A stretch of 64,000 nucleotides of DNA from Litoreibacter halocynthiae (GTDB lineage: Bacteria; Pseudomonadota; Alphaproteobacteria; Rhodobacterales; Rhodobacteraceae): contig NZ_SOBH01000004.1 in NCBI RefSeq assembly GCF_004365635.1, positions 62,001-126,000 of the forward strand, given 5' to 3'. The notes under the pieces were generated by a model. It was given only the letters and a program-made list of their open reading frames with translations, was not told the DNA's origin and did no database searches. Below are positions 34,534-44,649 of this stretch, piece after piece. Within the stretch, counting starts at the first letter, position 1; every line of letters starts with the position of its first letter. The position numbers were made by a program, and so were the translations under genes.

Positions 34534-35125
34534 TCGCCTGAATTTCTTGAGGAATGTTGAAGGGGCGCGCGCCGATTTTGACACCTTTCTTCAGCTCGCC
34601 AAGAATGACAGTGGTCTGGCCACCTGCATCGTTGGTGATAACCCATTGGCGAAGTTCAACCGGATTAGACGTGAATTTCAGCTGAATATTGCCGTATTCT
34701 GGATGCTGCGGGTCCTGCACCTTCACGACAGTCGCCGTGCCATCGTCGCGATGGCCAACAACCATGTTAGAGCGGCTGAAATCGACGTTCCGTGCCAAAA
34801 TCAAGTTCAGCGGAGTGCGCTTCAAAGGGAACTGCTCTGGTGGGACGTTTGATTTCGGATCAAAAACCGCAACTTGACTGCCGCCAGCAATGACAAGGCT
34901 GTCATCGGGTGGGGCGTAATCAAATCGAACGCGCCCGGGCCGTTTGATCAGGATTTCCCCGGTCGTCACCGACCCGTCCTCATTGATCTGCGTAAAGTCA
35001 CCCTTCGCTGTCTGGAAGCTGTTGAGATAGTTGGAGATTTGCGAAAGCGAAATCTTCTCAGCCATAGCTGGCACCGCCAAAGCAAGCGACAGAACAGGGG
35101 CAAGGATCAGTTGTTTTATCATCAT
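34520..35125 (-). CDS. lolA: Outer membrane lipoprotein carrier protein LolA
   Basis: LolA shuttles lipoproteins from the inner membrane LolCDE complex to the outer membrane through the periplasm. The protein is 201 residues with a cleavable signal (MMIKQLILAPVLSLALAVPAMA then EKIS). Mature blocks include LNSFQTAKGDFTQINEDGSVTTG and GRVRFDYAPPDDSLVIAGG, the LolA beta-shell pattern. It follows ftsK on the same strand with a terminator between them, so it should have its own promoter, which must be within about 80 bases. It is convergent with the SLT lipoprotein gene. Confidence 0.92.
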   Translation of the reverse strand: MMIKQLILAPVLSLALAVPAMAEKISLSQISNYLNSFQTAKGDFTQINEDGSVTTGEILIKRPGRVRFDYAPPDDSLVIAGGSQVAVFDPKSNVPPEQFPLKRTPLNLILARNVDFSRSNMVVGHRDDGTATVVKVQDPQHPEYGNIQLKFTSNPVELRQWVITNDAGGQTTVILGELKKGVKIGARPFNIPQEIQARGLN

Positions 35126-35140
35126 GACCTCAAGATAAGC

Positions 35141-35168
35141 AAAAGGCCGGGGGTTTAAACCCTCGGCC
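35141..35168 (-). terminator. ftsK intrinsic terminator
   Basis: On the minus strand, GGCCGAGGG pairs with CCCCCGGCC (one mismatch-like A·C position) around TTTAAA and is followed by TTTT. It lies 40 bases past the ftsK stop and before lolA, so it is likely to end the ftsK message. Confidence 0.8.
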
Positions 35169-35207
35169 CTTCACGAAGCTGACATATGGCGCAATATTGC
35201 GCGACCG

Positions 35208-38006
35208 TTAATGCTGCTCAGGCACAAGAATCTCGCGTTTGCCAACGTGATTGGCTTGTGAGACCACGCCTTCTTCTTCCATTTGCTCAACAAGGCGCGC
35301 AGCTTTGTTGTATCCGATCGCCAGCTTGCGTTGGATATAAGAGGTCGAACATTTACGGTCTTTCAACACGATCTGAACGGCAGTGTCATACAGCGCATCC
35401 TCGCCGTCGGTATTCCCACCGAGGCCAAGCACCATGTCGATGTCATTGGATTTCTCATCGGTTGGCCCCTCAACAACGCCCGACATATATGTCGGTGGTC
35501 CGAAAGACTTGAGGTGGTTGACGATTTCCTCAACCTCTTCATCAGACACAAACGGGCCGTGAATACGTGTGATTTTAGAACCGCCAGCCATGTAAAGCAT
35601 GTCGCCCATGCCCAACAGCTGCTCGGCACCCATCTCGCCAAGGATCGTCCGCGAATCAATTTTCGACGTCACTTGGAAGGAAATCCGCGTTGGGAAGTTG
35701 GCTTTGATAGTGCCTGTAATAACATCGACCGAAGGGCGTTGCGTTGCCATGATCAAGTGAATACCGGACGCACGCGCCATCTGTGCAAGACGCTGGATGC
35801 AGGCTTCGATTTCCTTGCCGGCAACCATCATCAGGTCCGCCATCTCGTCCACCACGACCACGATATATGGCATGGTTTCAGGCTGAAATTCCTCTGTCTC
35901 GAAGATCGGCTCGCCGGTTTCGTCGTCGAAACCGGTCTGAACAGTACGCGAGAACAGCTCACCTTTGGCAAGCGCGTCTTTCACGCGACTGTTGTAGCCG
36001 TCAATGTTCCGCACGCCCATCTTGGACATCTTGCGGTAACGCTCTTCCATTTCGCCCACGGTCCATTTCAGGGCCACAACCGCCTTTTTAGGGTCGGTTA
36101 CAACGGGCGACAGCAGGTGAGGGATACCGTCATAAACGCTGAGTTCCAGCATCTTCGGATCAATCATGATCAAACGGCATTCTTCCGGCGTCAGCTTGTA
36201 GAGCAGCGACAGGATCATCGTGTTGATGGCTACGGATTTACCAGACCCAGTTGTACCCGCGATCAGCAGGTGGGGCATCTTGGCAAGGTTGGCGACAATC
36301 GGCTCGCCACCAATGTCCTTGCCCAACGCCAGCGGCAGTTTCTGATTTCCATCACCGAAGTCACGAGCCGAGAGGATTTCGCGAAGCACAACCATTTCGC
36401 GCTTTTCGTTCGGCAGTTCGATGCCAATCACAGTGCGACCCGGCACAGTTGAAACACGTGCGGACAAGGCGGACATTGATCGCGCAATGTCGTCCGACAA
36501 TCCGATCACACGAGAAGCCTTCAAACCCGGTGCGGGCTCCAATTCATACATTGTGACAACCGGGCCGGGGCGAACGGAAACGATTTCCCCCTTCACGCCA
36601 TAGTCGTCCAAAACGGCTTCAAGCATACGCGCGTTTTCTTCCAGCGCTTCATCGCTTAAAACGTGGCGTTCCACGGTGGATGCACTGGTCAGAAGATTTA
36701 GGGGAGGCAGCTCAAAATCAGAGCTGTTGTCCTCGAATTGCAACGCCGGCTGCGCCTCCGCAACGGCCCGTTTGGACGGCGCAACAGGCTTGCGGACAGG
36801 TTGCTGTACAACCGGCTTGGTCAATGGCGCGTTAACACGTGTCAGCGCGGGAGCTGCTGATACCGGTTCGATCAGTTCATCTTCGTCCACATAGTGCTGT
36901 TCAGCGGTCTCGCGGAAAGCAGGATCAATACGCAGAGGCTCTGGACCACGTCCGCGAGTGAGTTGCGGTTCCGCACGCATTGACGGCTCGTCGGTATATT
37001 CAAGCGGCTTTGTCCGGCGACCACGGTTTTTGATAACGTCTGAAATCTTTGACTTTATGCGGTCTTCTGGGTCCACATCATCGTGAATTACCGCAGGTTC
37101 ATCATATAGTTCCGGTTCGGCATCCCGCGGCTTCAATCCCGGCAAGCGAGCAAGCAGACTTGGTTTGGCGGCAGGTTTCTCGACTTCGATCTGCGGCGCG
37201 GCAAGTGGTTGTGGCGCATGCACGACAGGCGCACGACGCAACGATGGTCCGGGAATTGGCGCGTCGTCCTGATAGGACTCTTCAACGGCACTAAGACGTG
37301 CCTCTTTACGCTGCACCCGAATTTCGTTGGCTTTGCTTGCCGCGAGTACGGCACCTTTGCCTGTCGAGCCTATCAGCTTCATGATGCTGGCATATGTCAG
37401 GATGACGCCGACCAACATAAAACGCGCGACGGCTTTGATCTCTGACCGATCGAAGCCCAGCACAAACAGGGACAAAAACAACAAACCGAAAAAGACAATG
37501 AACGCCAACACCTTGAGCCCGAAGGTCGCGCTGATCGGAGCCACACCAAGGATCGCACCAAGAACGGTGTCGCCGAACAAGCCGCCCAACCCAAAGGAAT
37601 GGGTCCATTCGCTCACAGGGACATGGGTTGAAGCGTAGACCGAGGCCAAAGCGATGGCCAACGGAGCGAAAATCAGTCGGCCAACCGCCCGCCCCTCTCC
37701 GCGATGCATAACAAATCGAAGCCCCCAAACCACGGTGACGAATGGAATAGCCCAAGCGCCGAAGCCGACGATGATGAACAACGGGCTCGCAAGGTAAGCT
37801 CCAAATCGGCCCAGCCAGTTTTTTGCAGGCTCATCTGTGGCAGACATCCAGCTTGGGTCTTCGGGTACATATGAAAGCAGAAGCATGGTCACCATAACGC
37901 CAACCGCCAGAAGCCCGAAACCGAACAGTTCCTTGCCTCGTTTCTCGATTGCCGCCTGCATATCGCTGTCCAAAAACGGATCGCGTGGCCTTGCCTGATA
38001 CGCCAT
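35208..38006 (-). CDS. ftsK: DNA translocase FtsK
   Basis: FtsK coordinates division with chromosome-dimer resolution and DNA pumping at the septum. It is 932 residues. Four N-terminal helices (about 26–215) anchor it; a linker with Pro/Arg-rich stretches runs to about 430. The motor has Walker [16 protein letters not shown] (about residue 587) and Walker [15 protein letters not shown], and the C-terminal gamma winged helix (about 865–930, [24 protein letters not shown]) recognises KOPS. The start [10 protein letters not shown] lies 17 bases after the aminotransferase ends. Recruitment and translocation functions follow from the family. Confidence 0.97.
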   Translation of the reverse strand: MAYQARPRDPFLDSDMQAAIEKRGKELFGFGLLAVGVMVTMLLLSYVPEDPSWMSATDEPAKNWLGRFGAYLASPLFIIVGFGAWAIPFVTVVWGLRFVMHRGEGRAVGRLIFAPLAIALASVYASTHVPVSEWTHSFGLGGLFGDTVLGAILGVAPISATFGLKVLAFIVFFGLLFLSLFVLGFDRSEIKAVARFMLVGVILTYASIMKLIGSTGKGAVLAASKANEIRVQRKEARLSAVEESYQDDAPIPGPSLRRAPVVHAPQPLAAPQIEVEKPAAKPSLLARLPGLKPRDAEPELYDEPAVIHDDVDPEDRIKSKISDVIKNRGRRTKPLEYTDEPSMRAEPQLTRGRGPEPLRIDPAFRETAEQHYVDEDELIEPVSAAPALTRVNAPLTKPVVQQPVRKPVAPSKRAVAEAQPALQFEDNSSDFELPPLNLLTSASTVERHVLSDEALEENARMLEAVLDDYGVKGEIVSVRPGPVVTMYELEPAPGLKASRVIGLSDDIARSMSALSARVSTVPGRTVIGIELPNEKREMVVLREILSARDFGDGNQKLPLALGKDIGGEPIVANLAKMPHLLIAGTTGSGKSVAINTMILSLLYKLTPEECRLIMIDPKMLELSVYDGIPHLLSPVVTDPKKAVVALKWTVGEMEERYRKMSKMGVRNIDGYNSRVKDALAKGELFSRTVQTGFDDETGEPIFETEEFQPETMPYIVVVVDEMADLMMVAGKEIEACIQRLAQMARASGIHLIMATQRPSVDVITGTIKANFPTRISFQVTSKIDSRTILGEMGAEQLLGMGDMLYMAGGSKITRIHGPFVSDEEVEEIVNHLKSFGPPTYMSGVVEGPTDEKSNDIDMVLGLGGNTDGEDALYDTAVQIVLKDRKCSTSYIQRKLAIGYNKAARLVEQMEEEGVVSQANHVGKREILVPEQH

Positions 38007-38022
38007 ATCTACTTCCTCACCT

Positions 38023-39195
38023 TCAACCGTATATGCAGCTCTTGAGACGGGTCAGCCCCGGCTGCAGTTCGTTCATTGGGGCGACCAAGGCCACCCGGAT
38101 ATAATTCGTGCCGGGGTTAGCCCCCTGATAATCGCGACCCAGATATGCACCGGGTAGAACTTTGACTCCCGTGGAACTCCAAAGCTGCTTCGTTGCGTCT
38201 TCCCCATCCTTGACAGGGAGCCACAAAAAGAAGCCCGCTTCTGGTGGCTTGTAGCCATCCACATCACCAAACAGCGTATCGCTGAAATCCAGCTTCTCTC
38301 GGTAAAGGGCGCGGTTTGCTTCAACATGGTCTTCGTCAGCCCAAACCATTTCGGCCACGCGTTGCAACGGCAGCGGCAATGGAGCGCCTGCATATGCGCG
38401 CAGTGCCTTCAGCCGCTTGATGTTTTCGGGGCCACTCGCTGCGAAGCCTGACCTCAGGCCTGCAAGGTTGGACCTCTTTGATAGTGAGTTGAACAAAACC
38501 ACACGTTCCGGATCATGGTCCTTACCGGCCGTTAACGCGCCCATCGGCGCAGAAGAACGATAGATTTCGGAATAGCATTCGTCGGCGAATATCTTGAAGT
38601 CGTATTTCTCGGCCAAAGCCAACAAGTCGGCCCAGTATTCTGGCGTCGCGACCGCACCCTGTGGATTGGAGGGCGAGCAAAGATAAGCAATCGCTGTGCG
38701 GTTCAACACATCTTCCGGTAGGGCAGAAAAATCAGGTAAAAAGCCGGTTTCCAGCGTCGCGGGCACATAAATCGGTTCCGCACCTACAGCCAGCGAAGCA
38801 ACGGCATATACTTGGTAAAACGGGTTCGGCATCAAAACGACGGGTGTACCGTTCTTATCTTCTGGGCACAGAGCCAAAGCCGCGTTGAACAAGCCTTCGC
38901 GGGTGCCGTTCAGTGCCAAAATTTGCGTAGCCGCATCGACTGCAACGCCGTATCGACGGGCGATCCAAGCCGCGATTGCTGCCTGTAGTTCCGGCGTTCC
39001 CTCGTTTGGCGGGTACCCGCCGAAGCCGGACGCATGCGCCGCAATAATGTCGGTAATCCAGTGAGGAAAGGGATGCTGAGGCGAGCCGATTGTCATATCC
39101 ACAGGCTCTCCGCCCGGCTCCAGCCCGGCGAGTAGCGACCGCAAACGCGGAAATGCATATGGTGGCAGGTTCGAAAACCGCTCAGGAAAGGTCAT
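38023..39195 (-). CDS. Class I/II PLP-dependent aminotransferase
   Basis: A 390-residue fold-type I aminotransferase. The PLP Lys is Lys240 in [26 protein letters not shown] and [11 protein letters not shown] are other class I marks. It resembles the group that includes N-succinyldiaminopimelate aminotransferase (DapC), which would suit peptidoglycan/lysine synthesis, but that specificity is inferred. It begins the same-strand pair with ftsK. Its start is 36 bases from a candidate small divergent gene at 39231. Confidence 0.9.
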   Translation of the reverse strand: MTFPERFSNLPPYAFPRLRSLLAGLEPGGEPVDMTIGSPQHPFPHWITDIIAAHASGFGGYPPNEGTPELQAAIAAWIARRYGVAVDAATQILALNGTREGLFNAALALCPEDKNGTPVVLMPNPFYQVYAVASLAVGAEPIYVPATLETGFLPDFSALPEDVLNRTAIAYLCSPSNPQGAVATPEYWADLLALAEKYDFKIFADECYSEIYRSSAPMGALTAGKDHDPERVVLFNSLSKRSNLAGLRSGFAASGPENIKRLKALRAYAGAPLPLPLQRVAEMVWADEDHVEANRALYREKLDFSDTLFGDVDGYKPPEAGFFLWLPVKDGEDATKQLWSSTGVKVLPGAYLGRDYQGANPGTNYIRVALVAPMNELQPGLTRLKSCIYG

Positions 39196-39230
39196 TGGGA
39201 CCTACTATTACTGCCTCAAGGATCGGGATC

Positions 39231-39323
39231 ATGGTCGCCCCGTTTAGACCAAGCTACCCCAATGCGCAGGCCGCGGTCCAGAAAAAGCGCCGCAATTTCA
39301 GCAATGTGGTCACAAGCCTGTGA
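39231..39323 (+). CDS. Candidate small gene, 30-residue basic peptide
   Basis: A 30-codon frame MVAPFRPSYPNAQAAVQKKR followed by RNFSNVVTSL. It has AAGGA eight bases before the ATG and, at its stop codon, a hairpin with a five-T run (listed separately), that is, a complete small expression unit on the plus strand between two minus-strand genes. The peptide is basic (QKKRRNF) with no signal or membrane segment. I do not recognise it. It could instead mark a non-coding RNA. Evidence is positional only. Confidence 0.35.
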   Translation: MVAPFRPSYPNAQAAVQKKRRNFSNVVTSL

Positions 39324-39329
39324 CTTTTT
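39309..39329 (+). terminator. Terminator at the end of the candidate small gene
   Basis: GTCACA pairs with TGTGAC around AGCC and is followed by TTTTT, on the plus strand. No known plus-strand gene precedes it, so it implies a transcript from the 39196–39308 region. The stem is only six pairs, so efficiency is uncertain. Confidence 0.5.
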
Positions 39330-39335
39330 GGCCCA

Positions 39336-40667
39336 TTAGCCGAGCGCATCCTCTGCGGCAGCGCACAAGCGCAGCAATCGTTCCTCCGCGTAAGGAGCAC
39401 CAAGAAACATAATCCCTGTTGACGCCAAACCGGTTGGCAAAGTGACGCCAGAGGACCCCATCAGGTTGCCAACCCTTGTATTCCGCAGCGCCAACAAGTT
39501 CTCGGTGACGTAATAATCGCTATCAGTCAGCAACCGTTCGGCGTTGGGTGGTAAAATTGGAGAGGTCGGTAAAATTACGGCGTCAAAGCCCGAGATACAC
39601 TCGTTCCAAATCGAAATAATCGCTTCAAGGCGACGCCATCCCGCAACATAATCAGGCCCTGATATGCCCGCGCCGGAGCGGAAGCGTTCCAGAATTTCGG
39701 GAAACATGACGCTTGGGTTTTCTTCAATCACGTCTTTCCAAACCCCGTACGCCTCCGGTGCAAACAACGTGCCCGACAAGGCGAGCGCTTCTGCAATCTC
39801 GGGCACCTCCTTGCGTTCCACGATTGCACCAGCTGCTTTCAGACGCTCGACTGCACTGTTGAACCCCGCAAGAGGCTCGCCGCGGATGTCATCGAACGCG
39901 ATTGTGTCGAGGATCATCAGCCGTGCACCGTCAAGCGAAGCGCCGCGCAAATCAGCTACGCGGCCACCCTCCAAAGTGGCAAGCAACTGTGCCGCGTCCT
40001 CAACCGACCGGCACAAGGGGCCGACTGTATCGAAACGCGGGCAAAGTGGAACAGCGCCTTTTACAGAAATTCTGTTGATGGTTGTCTTCAGGCCCACCAA
40101 GTCGTTCCAGGCTGCAGGAATACGGACCGAACCGCCCGTATCAGAGCCTATTCCAGCCGCAGCCAGTCCAAACGCAACTGACGTCGCCGCACCGGAGGAC
40201 GACCCGCCGGCGACGGCGCTCACGTCGTTGATGCACGGCGGGGTGGCTGTTACCGGATTAAGACCAAGGCCTGAAAACGCCAGCTCCGACATGTGTGTTT
40301 TCCCAAGGCAGACAGTTCCTGCCTGCGTCGCATTCGCCAGAACTTCCGCGTCAGAGTCTGGCGTGCGGTCTTTCAGCAAAGCACTACCCGCTTCGGTGGC
40401 TATCCCAGCGGTATCGAACAAATCTTTCCACGAAATCGGAACACCATCGAGCAACCCACACCGCTGGCCCATATCTGCACGCCTCTTGGCCTCCGTGGCC
40501 TCGTCCATCGCACGACCTTCCGTCAAACGCGCATAAATGCGGTCTAAAAACTCATGATTTCGTGCTGCTTCAAGATAAGCTTCAGTCAAGGCGACCGGAT
40601 CGATCTCACCTGCTTCAATTCCACGACCCAAGTCGCTCGCAGTCATAAACAACCATTGGTCCGACAT
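39336..40667 (-). CDS. Amidase signature family protein
   Basis: A 443-residue amidase. The Ser-cisSer-Lys triad is seen: Lys81 (GVPISWKDLFDTAG), cis-Ser156 (AVAGGSSSGAATS) and Ser180 (GIGSDTGGSVRIPAAW). It hydrolyses an amide; related enzymes include GatA, urea-amide and aryl-acylamide hydrolases. No GatB/GatC neighbour exists, so it is not a tRNA amidotransferase subunit by context. The start ATG at 40667 follows AAGGATTTAGCT. It is downstream of, and divergent from, ubiH. Substrate unknown. Confidence 0.92.
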   Translation of the reverse strand: MSDQWLFMTASDLGRGIEAGEIDPVALTEAYLEAARNHEFLDRIYARLTEGRAMDEATEAKRRADMGQRCGLLDGVPISWKDLFDTAGIATEAGSALLKDRTPDSDAEVLANATQAGTVCLGKTHMSELAFSGLGLNPVTATPPCINDVSAVAGGSSSGAATSVAFGLAAAGIGSDTGGSVRIPAAWNDLVGLKTTINRISVKGAVPLCPRFDTVGPLCRSVEDAAQLLATLEGGRVADLRGASLDGARLMILDTIAFDDIRGEPLAGFNSAVERLKAAGAIVERKEVPEIAEALALSGTLFAPEAYGVWKDVIEENPSVMFPEILERFRSGAGISGPDYVAGWRRLEAIISIWNECISGFDAVILPTSPILPPNAERLLTDSDYYVTENLLALRNTRVGNLMGSSGVTLPTGLASTGIMFLGAPYAEERLLRLCAAAEDALG

Positions 40668-40752
40668 AGCTAAATCCTTGCGCTGATTTGGCGCGAGGGT
40701 AGCGGCAGCACAGCGCATGGACAATCCCAACTATCCCGCCATATTGAGCGGC

Positions 40753-41979
40753 ATGACTTATGACAGCGATATCTCGATTGTTGGTGGCGGCCTGAATGGG
40801 TGCGCCCTTGCGATTGCATTGGCCAGTGGCGGGCTCTCGGTCACGTTGATCGACAGCCTAGCCGTTGATGCCGTGCAAGGGGACAGTTTCGACGGTCGGT
40901 CCTACGCCCTCGCGTTGGCCTCCAAGCGCCTGCTGAGCGCTGTGGGGCTATGGGACGACGTTGCAAAAGACGCCCAGCCGATGCTGGAAATTAAAGTGAC
41001 AGACGGGCGGGCGGGCGAAGGTCCGTCGCCTTTCTGGATGCATTTCGACCATACTGAGATTGAAGAAGGCCCAATGGGCTTCATGGTCGAAGATCGCCAC
41101 TTGAGGCGCGCGTTCCTCTCGAAGATTGCCAAGACTGGCAGCATTACGCACCTGACCCCTGAAACAGTGGTCGCGCAGTCGGTCGATCAAACGAGCGCAA
41201 CGGTAGTACTGGCATCAGGAAAAACTGTCCGTAGCCGACTTTTGGTCGGGTGCGACGGTCGCCGCAGCGGTGTGGCAGAGCGCGCTGGTATCGGGCGCAG
41301 CTTTAAAGACTATGGGCAGACTGCCTTGGTCGCGGCAATCGGGCACGCATTGCCACATAGCGGAATTGCGCACCAATTCTTCATGCCTGCAGGCCCACTG
41401 GCGATTTTGCCTTTGACAGGCAATAGAAGCTCGATTGTCTGGGCTGAAACGCATGAACGGGCAGCAGAACTTTCCGAATTGAGTGACGAGGCCTTTATAG
41501 AAGCACTACGCCCAGCCTTCGGGGATTTCTTGGGGGACATACATGTAGCAGGCGCGCGGTTCTCCTATCCGCTAAATCTCACATTAGCAGACCGCATCGT
41601 GGATGAACGGCTTGTTTTGGTCGGAGACGCCGCACATGGCGTCCACCCGATTGCCGGACAAGGGTTAAACCTCGGCCTCCGCGATGTTGGTGCTTTGGCG
41701 CAGGTGCTTGTTGACGCCCGCAGGCGTGGTGAAGACATCGGGTCTGACGCTGTTTTAGTTCGCTACGAAGAATGGCGGCGGTTTGACACGACGACGCTCG
41801 CCTTGGCGACAAACATCTTTAATGGCTTGTTCTCTAACGACAATCCAATACTCAGAGCTGGCCGCGACATTGGAATGGGCTTGGTAAATGCATTCCCGGC
41901 CCTGCGCCGCAATTTCATCCGTGAAGCCGCCGGATTGACCGGTGACCTACCGCGACTTTTGCAAGGCCGTTCGCTTTAG
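40753..41979 (+). CDS. UbiH/UbiF/VisC/COQ6-type FAD monooxygenase
   Basis: A 408-residue flavoprotein hydroxylase of ubiquinone synthesis type. Motifs: [20 protein letters not shown] (FAD), [16 protein letters not shown] (DG motif) and [29 protein letters not shown], the typical GD and UbiH signature block. It hydroxylates the ubiquinone ring; which position (C5, C1 or C6) cannot be set. The ATG at 40753 was chosen because the Rossmann strand starts right after it. Its stop overlaps that of the convergent Trm112-like gene. Confidence 0.92.
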   Translation: MTYDSDISIVGGGLNGCALAIALASGGLSVTLIDSLAVDAVQGDSFDGRSYALALASKRLLSAVGLWDDVAKDAQPMLEIKVTDGRAGEGPSPFWMHFDHTEIEEGPMGFMVEDRHLRRAFLSKIAKTGSITHLTPETVVAQSVDQTSATVVLASGKTVRSRLLVGCDGRRSGVAERAGIGRSFKDYGQTALVAAIGHALPHSGIAHQFFMPAGPLAILPLTGNRSSIVWAETHERAAELSELSDEAFIEALRPAFGDFLGDIHVAGARFSYPLNLTLADRIVDERLVLVGDAAHGVHPIAGQGLNLGLRDVGALAQVLVDARRRGEDIGSDAVLVRYEEWRRFDTTTLALATNIFNGLFSNDNPILRAGRDIGMGLVNAFPALRRNFIREAAGLTGDLPRLLQGRSL

Positions 41980-42155
41980 TCGAGCTTACGCGCCTCGTCG
42001 ACGAGCATTATCGGGATACCTCCGCGGATTGGGAAAGCCAGCTTTGCCGACTTTGAAACCAGCTCCTGTTTTTCTGCATCGTAGGACAAGGTCGATTGCG
42101 TCACAGGACAGACCAGTCCCTCAAGCATATGGCGGTCAAAACTCGGATCGGTCAT
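41976..42155 (-). CDS. Trm112-like small protein
   Basis: A 59-residue protein of the Trm112/YcaR type. The blocks [18 protein letters not shown] and [28 protein letters not shown] match the family (UPF0434). The usual zinc site is reduced: only one Cys (Cys16) is present, as in many bacterial members. Bacterial function is unsettled. GAGGAGACACTGCA precedes its start, and the LonN-domain gene upstream ends over its ATG (ATGA), so they are co-translated. Its last bases overlap the ubiH stop. Confidence 0.9.
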   Translation of the reverse strand: MTDPSFDRHMLEGLVCPVTQSTLSYDAEKQELVSKSAKLAFPIRGGIPIMLVDEARKLD

Positions 42156-42799
42156 TGCAGTGTCTCCTCGGCTGTCCCGCCTCTAAGTGAAAACTCGATT
42201 AGCGTAACCAGAGTTTCACGCCGTGTCGTTAATGAAGGGGCCTCAAGCAGCGCTTGCTTTTCTTCCGGCTCGAAAGGGCAAAGCATGGACAGAGAGTTGA
42301 TCAGCAACTCGGTATCCGCATCTTTTAGGCTATCCCAATCTGTTCGCAAGTCGTGGGCATCAAAGAATCTTTCGAGTGCACTTAAGAATTCAGCACGATC
42401 AAAATCCGGATCGTCTTCCGCGGCTCCCATATCACGCTCAAAGCCCGACCAGCTGACCAATGCTTTGCGATATGGATTGAACCCCGTGACCTCTTCGGTA
42501 ATCCGAAAGCGCGAAATTCCGGCGAGCGTGATCATGTAGCGGCCATCTTCGGTTTCGGAAAACTGGGTTACACGCCCCGCACATCCGATGGCGTGCAGTT
42601 GCTCCTCGCCTTTCGGTCCCCGGTGCGGCTGCACCATCCCGATCATTCTATCAGGCGTTTTCAGAACGTCTTCGAACATTTGCAGATAGCGCGGCTCAAA
42701 CAGGTGGAGCGGCAACCTCGCCCGCGGCAACAAAAGTGCACCGGGCAAGGGAAATACCGGAATGGTGTCGGGAAGGTCTGCTGATTTCATCATAAGCAT
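42152..42799 (-). CDS. LON N-terminal (substrate-binding) domain protein
   Basis: A 215-residue stand-alone LonN domain. Typical blocks are [29 protein letters not shown] and [30 protein letters not shown]. There is no AAA+ or protease domain, so it is not Lon itself; a regulatory or adaptor role is likely but unknown. Three ATGs (42799, 42793, 42790) are possible starts. It lies between cnoX/ybbN and the Trm112-like gene on one strand. Confidence 0.88.
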   Translation of the reverse strand: MLMMKSADLPDTIPVFPLPGALLLPRARLPLHLFEPRYLQMFEDVLKTPDRMIGMVQPHRGPKGEEQLHAIGCAGRVTQFSETEDGRYMITLAGISRFRITEEVTGFNPYRKALVSWSGFERDMGAAEDDPDFDRAEFLSALERFFDAHDLRTDWDSLKDADTELLINSLSMLCPFEPEEKQALLEAPSLTTRRETLVTLIEFSLRGGTAEETLQ

Positions 42800-42820
42800 G
42801 GACGTAGCCCGTGTGCTTTC

Positions 42821-43738
42821 TCAGACAAATATCATCGACGACAATTTACGACGACCGTTCAAAACAATCGGATCATCTGCCTTCAACGCGTCAAAAACTG
42901 TGAACAGCTGCGATTTGGCAGCCCCGTCATTCCATTCGCGATCGCGTCGGAACAACTCCAGCAAATGATCGACCGCGCCTTGGGCGTCACCTGAGGCATG
43001 CAAGGCGACCGCAAGGTCCAACCTTGCCTGATGGTCGTCAGCATTGGCATCAAGAGCGGCTTGCAGTTCGGCCGCCGGACCGGTTTCAGCGGCTTGCAAC
43101 AGCAGATCAATCTGCGCGCGGACGGCTTCAATCTCTGGCAAACCATTCAACTCCGCCGGTGCGTTGGCCAGCAGCTCCGAGGCTTGCTCCAATTCGTCCA
43201 TCGCCAAATGTGCCCGCATCAGCCCCGCATAAGCCGCGGGATTGTTCGGCTCTTCACCCAAGATTGCCGCGAAGGTCTGCGCTGCATCTACTGCCGCACC
43301 CTCTTCCAGCATTGCTTCGGCTGCGGCTATGGCTTCACCAAGCCCTTCATCCACTTCACCGTCGGATTCAGCGATCAACTTATCGATGAATGTCTTGATC
43401 TCACTCGCTGGCAACGCACCCTGAAAGGCATCAATCGGCTTGCCCTTGTAGAAAGCATAAACAGTAGGGATCGACTGGATTTGCAATTGGCCGGCGATCT
43501 GCTGGTTTTGGTCGACATCGACCTTCACCATTTTCACGGCACCTTTGGCCTCTTTCACCCCTGCCTCTAGGGCTGGACCAAGAGTTTTGCATGGGCCGCA
43601 CCATGGCGCCCAAAAATCGACGATGATGGGAACTTCGTGGCTGGCCTCGATCACATCGACCATAAAGGTCGCTTCGCTTGTGTCTTTGATCAGGTCGCTA
43701 CCACCGGCGGGAATTCCGCCTACGTTTAGTTCAAGCAT
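42821..43738 (-). CDS. Thioredoxin-TPR protein (YbbN/CnoX-like)
   Basis: A 305-residue protein with an N-terminal thioredoxin domain (about 15–130) carrying the full CxxC motif, WAPWCGPCK (Cys47, Cys50), followed by TPR-like helices (about 150–290). E. coli YbbN (CnoX) is a redox-chaperone that protects client proteins but uses an SxxC motif; the present protein keeps CxxC and should be redox-active. GAGGACAAAACC precedes the ATG. It lies between xthA and the LonN-domain gene on the same strand. Confidence 0.9.
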   Translation of the reverse strand: MLELNVGGIPAGGSDLIKDTSEATFMVDVIEASHEVPIIVDFWAPWCGPCKTLGPALEAGVKEAKGAVKMVKVDVDQNQQIAGQLQIQSIPTVYAFYKGKPIDAFQGALPASEIKTFIDKLIAESDGEVDEGLGEAIAAAEAMLEEGAAVDAAQTFAAILGEEPNNPAAYAGLMRAHLAMDELEQASELLANAPAELNGLPEIEAVRAQIDLLLQAAETGPAAELQAALDANADDHQARLDLAVALHASGDAQGAVDHLLELFRRDREWNDGAAKSQLFTVFDALKADDPIVLNGRRKLSSMIFV

Positions 43739-43791
43739 GGTTTTGTCCTCGGTGTTTAAGCTCAGTTGCCCTGTATATGTGCGCTCTTTGG

Positions 43792-44580
43792 TCAAAGATC
43801 AAATGTCGCAAAAACTGGCGCATGGTCGGAAGGCTTTTCCCAGCCACGCACATGGCGAACCACCCGCGACGAGTGGCCTGATGAAGCGATGTCCGAGGTC
43901 GCCCAGACATGATCCAAACGGCGGCCTTTGTCAGCGGCATCCCAATCTTTGGCACGATAAGACCACCAGGAATAGAGCTGGCCCTCGGGAATGTCGTTGC
44001 GTGTCACGTCAGACCACCCCCCTGCGTCCATCACTTCGTTGAAATGCTCGACCTCGACCGGTGTGTGGCTGACAACCTTCAGCAATTGCTTATGGGACCA
44101 CACGTCATCCTCACGAGGCGCGATATTCAGATCACCCACAAGGATGGACTTTGTGGGCTTTTCCGCATGGAACGCATCACGCAATTCACTCAGGTAATCG
44201 AGCTTTTGGCCAAATTTTTCGTTTACCTCGCGGTCGGGTACGTCACCACCCGCAGGGACGTAATGGTTGTGAATGGTCACCCCATTCTCCAGCCGCGCAG
44301 CGACATGGCGGGCATGACCAAGCGAGGCGTAGTCTTCCGCCGCAGTCTCAACAATCGGCAGACGCGAGATGATCGCGACGCCATTATACCCCTTCTGACC
44401 ACGCGCAACCATGTGACGGTAGCCAATTGCGTGCAGCCCTTCGAGAGGGATCTTGTCCACCGGGCTTTTGCACTCTTGCAGGCACAACACATCCGGAGCT
44501 TCTTCGCGGAGCAGCTTGAGTACCAACTCTTCACGCAAACGAACCGAGTTGATGTTCCAAGTGGCGAGGGTGAATGACAT
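43792..44580 (-). CDS. xthA: Exodeoxyribonuclease III
   Basis: ExoIII is an AP endonuclease and 3' exonuclease of base-excision repair. It is 262 residues. Typical blocks are LATWNINSVRLR, DVLCLQECKSP (metal Glu), GYNGVAIISR, LVGDLNIAPREDDVW and GRRLDHVWATSDI, with the closing KPSDHAPVFATFDL. The start ATG at 44580 follows CCGGAGAAACGCC. It is divergent from the MFS transporter gene and upstream of the CnoX-like gene. Confidence 0.95.
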   Translation of the reverse strand: MSFTLATWNINSVRLREELVLKLLREEAPDVLCLQECKSPVDKIPLEGLHAIGYRHMVARGQKGYNGVAIISRLPIVETAAEDYASLGHARHVAARLENGVTIHNHYVPAGGDVPDREVNEKFGQKLDYLSELRDAFHAEKPTKSILVGDLNIAPREDDVWSHKQLLKVVSHTPVEVEHFNEVMDAGGWSDVTRNDIPEGQLYSWWSYRAKDWDAADKGRRLDHVWATSDIASSGHSSRVVRHVRGWEKPSDHAPVFATFDL

Positions 44581-44649
44581 GGCGTTTCTCCGGTTTGACT
44601 TCATTTCAGATTAGTCCGACGCTCGCGGCAGCACCACAAGGAAACACCG

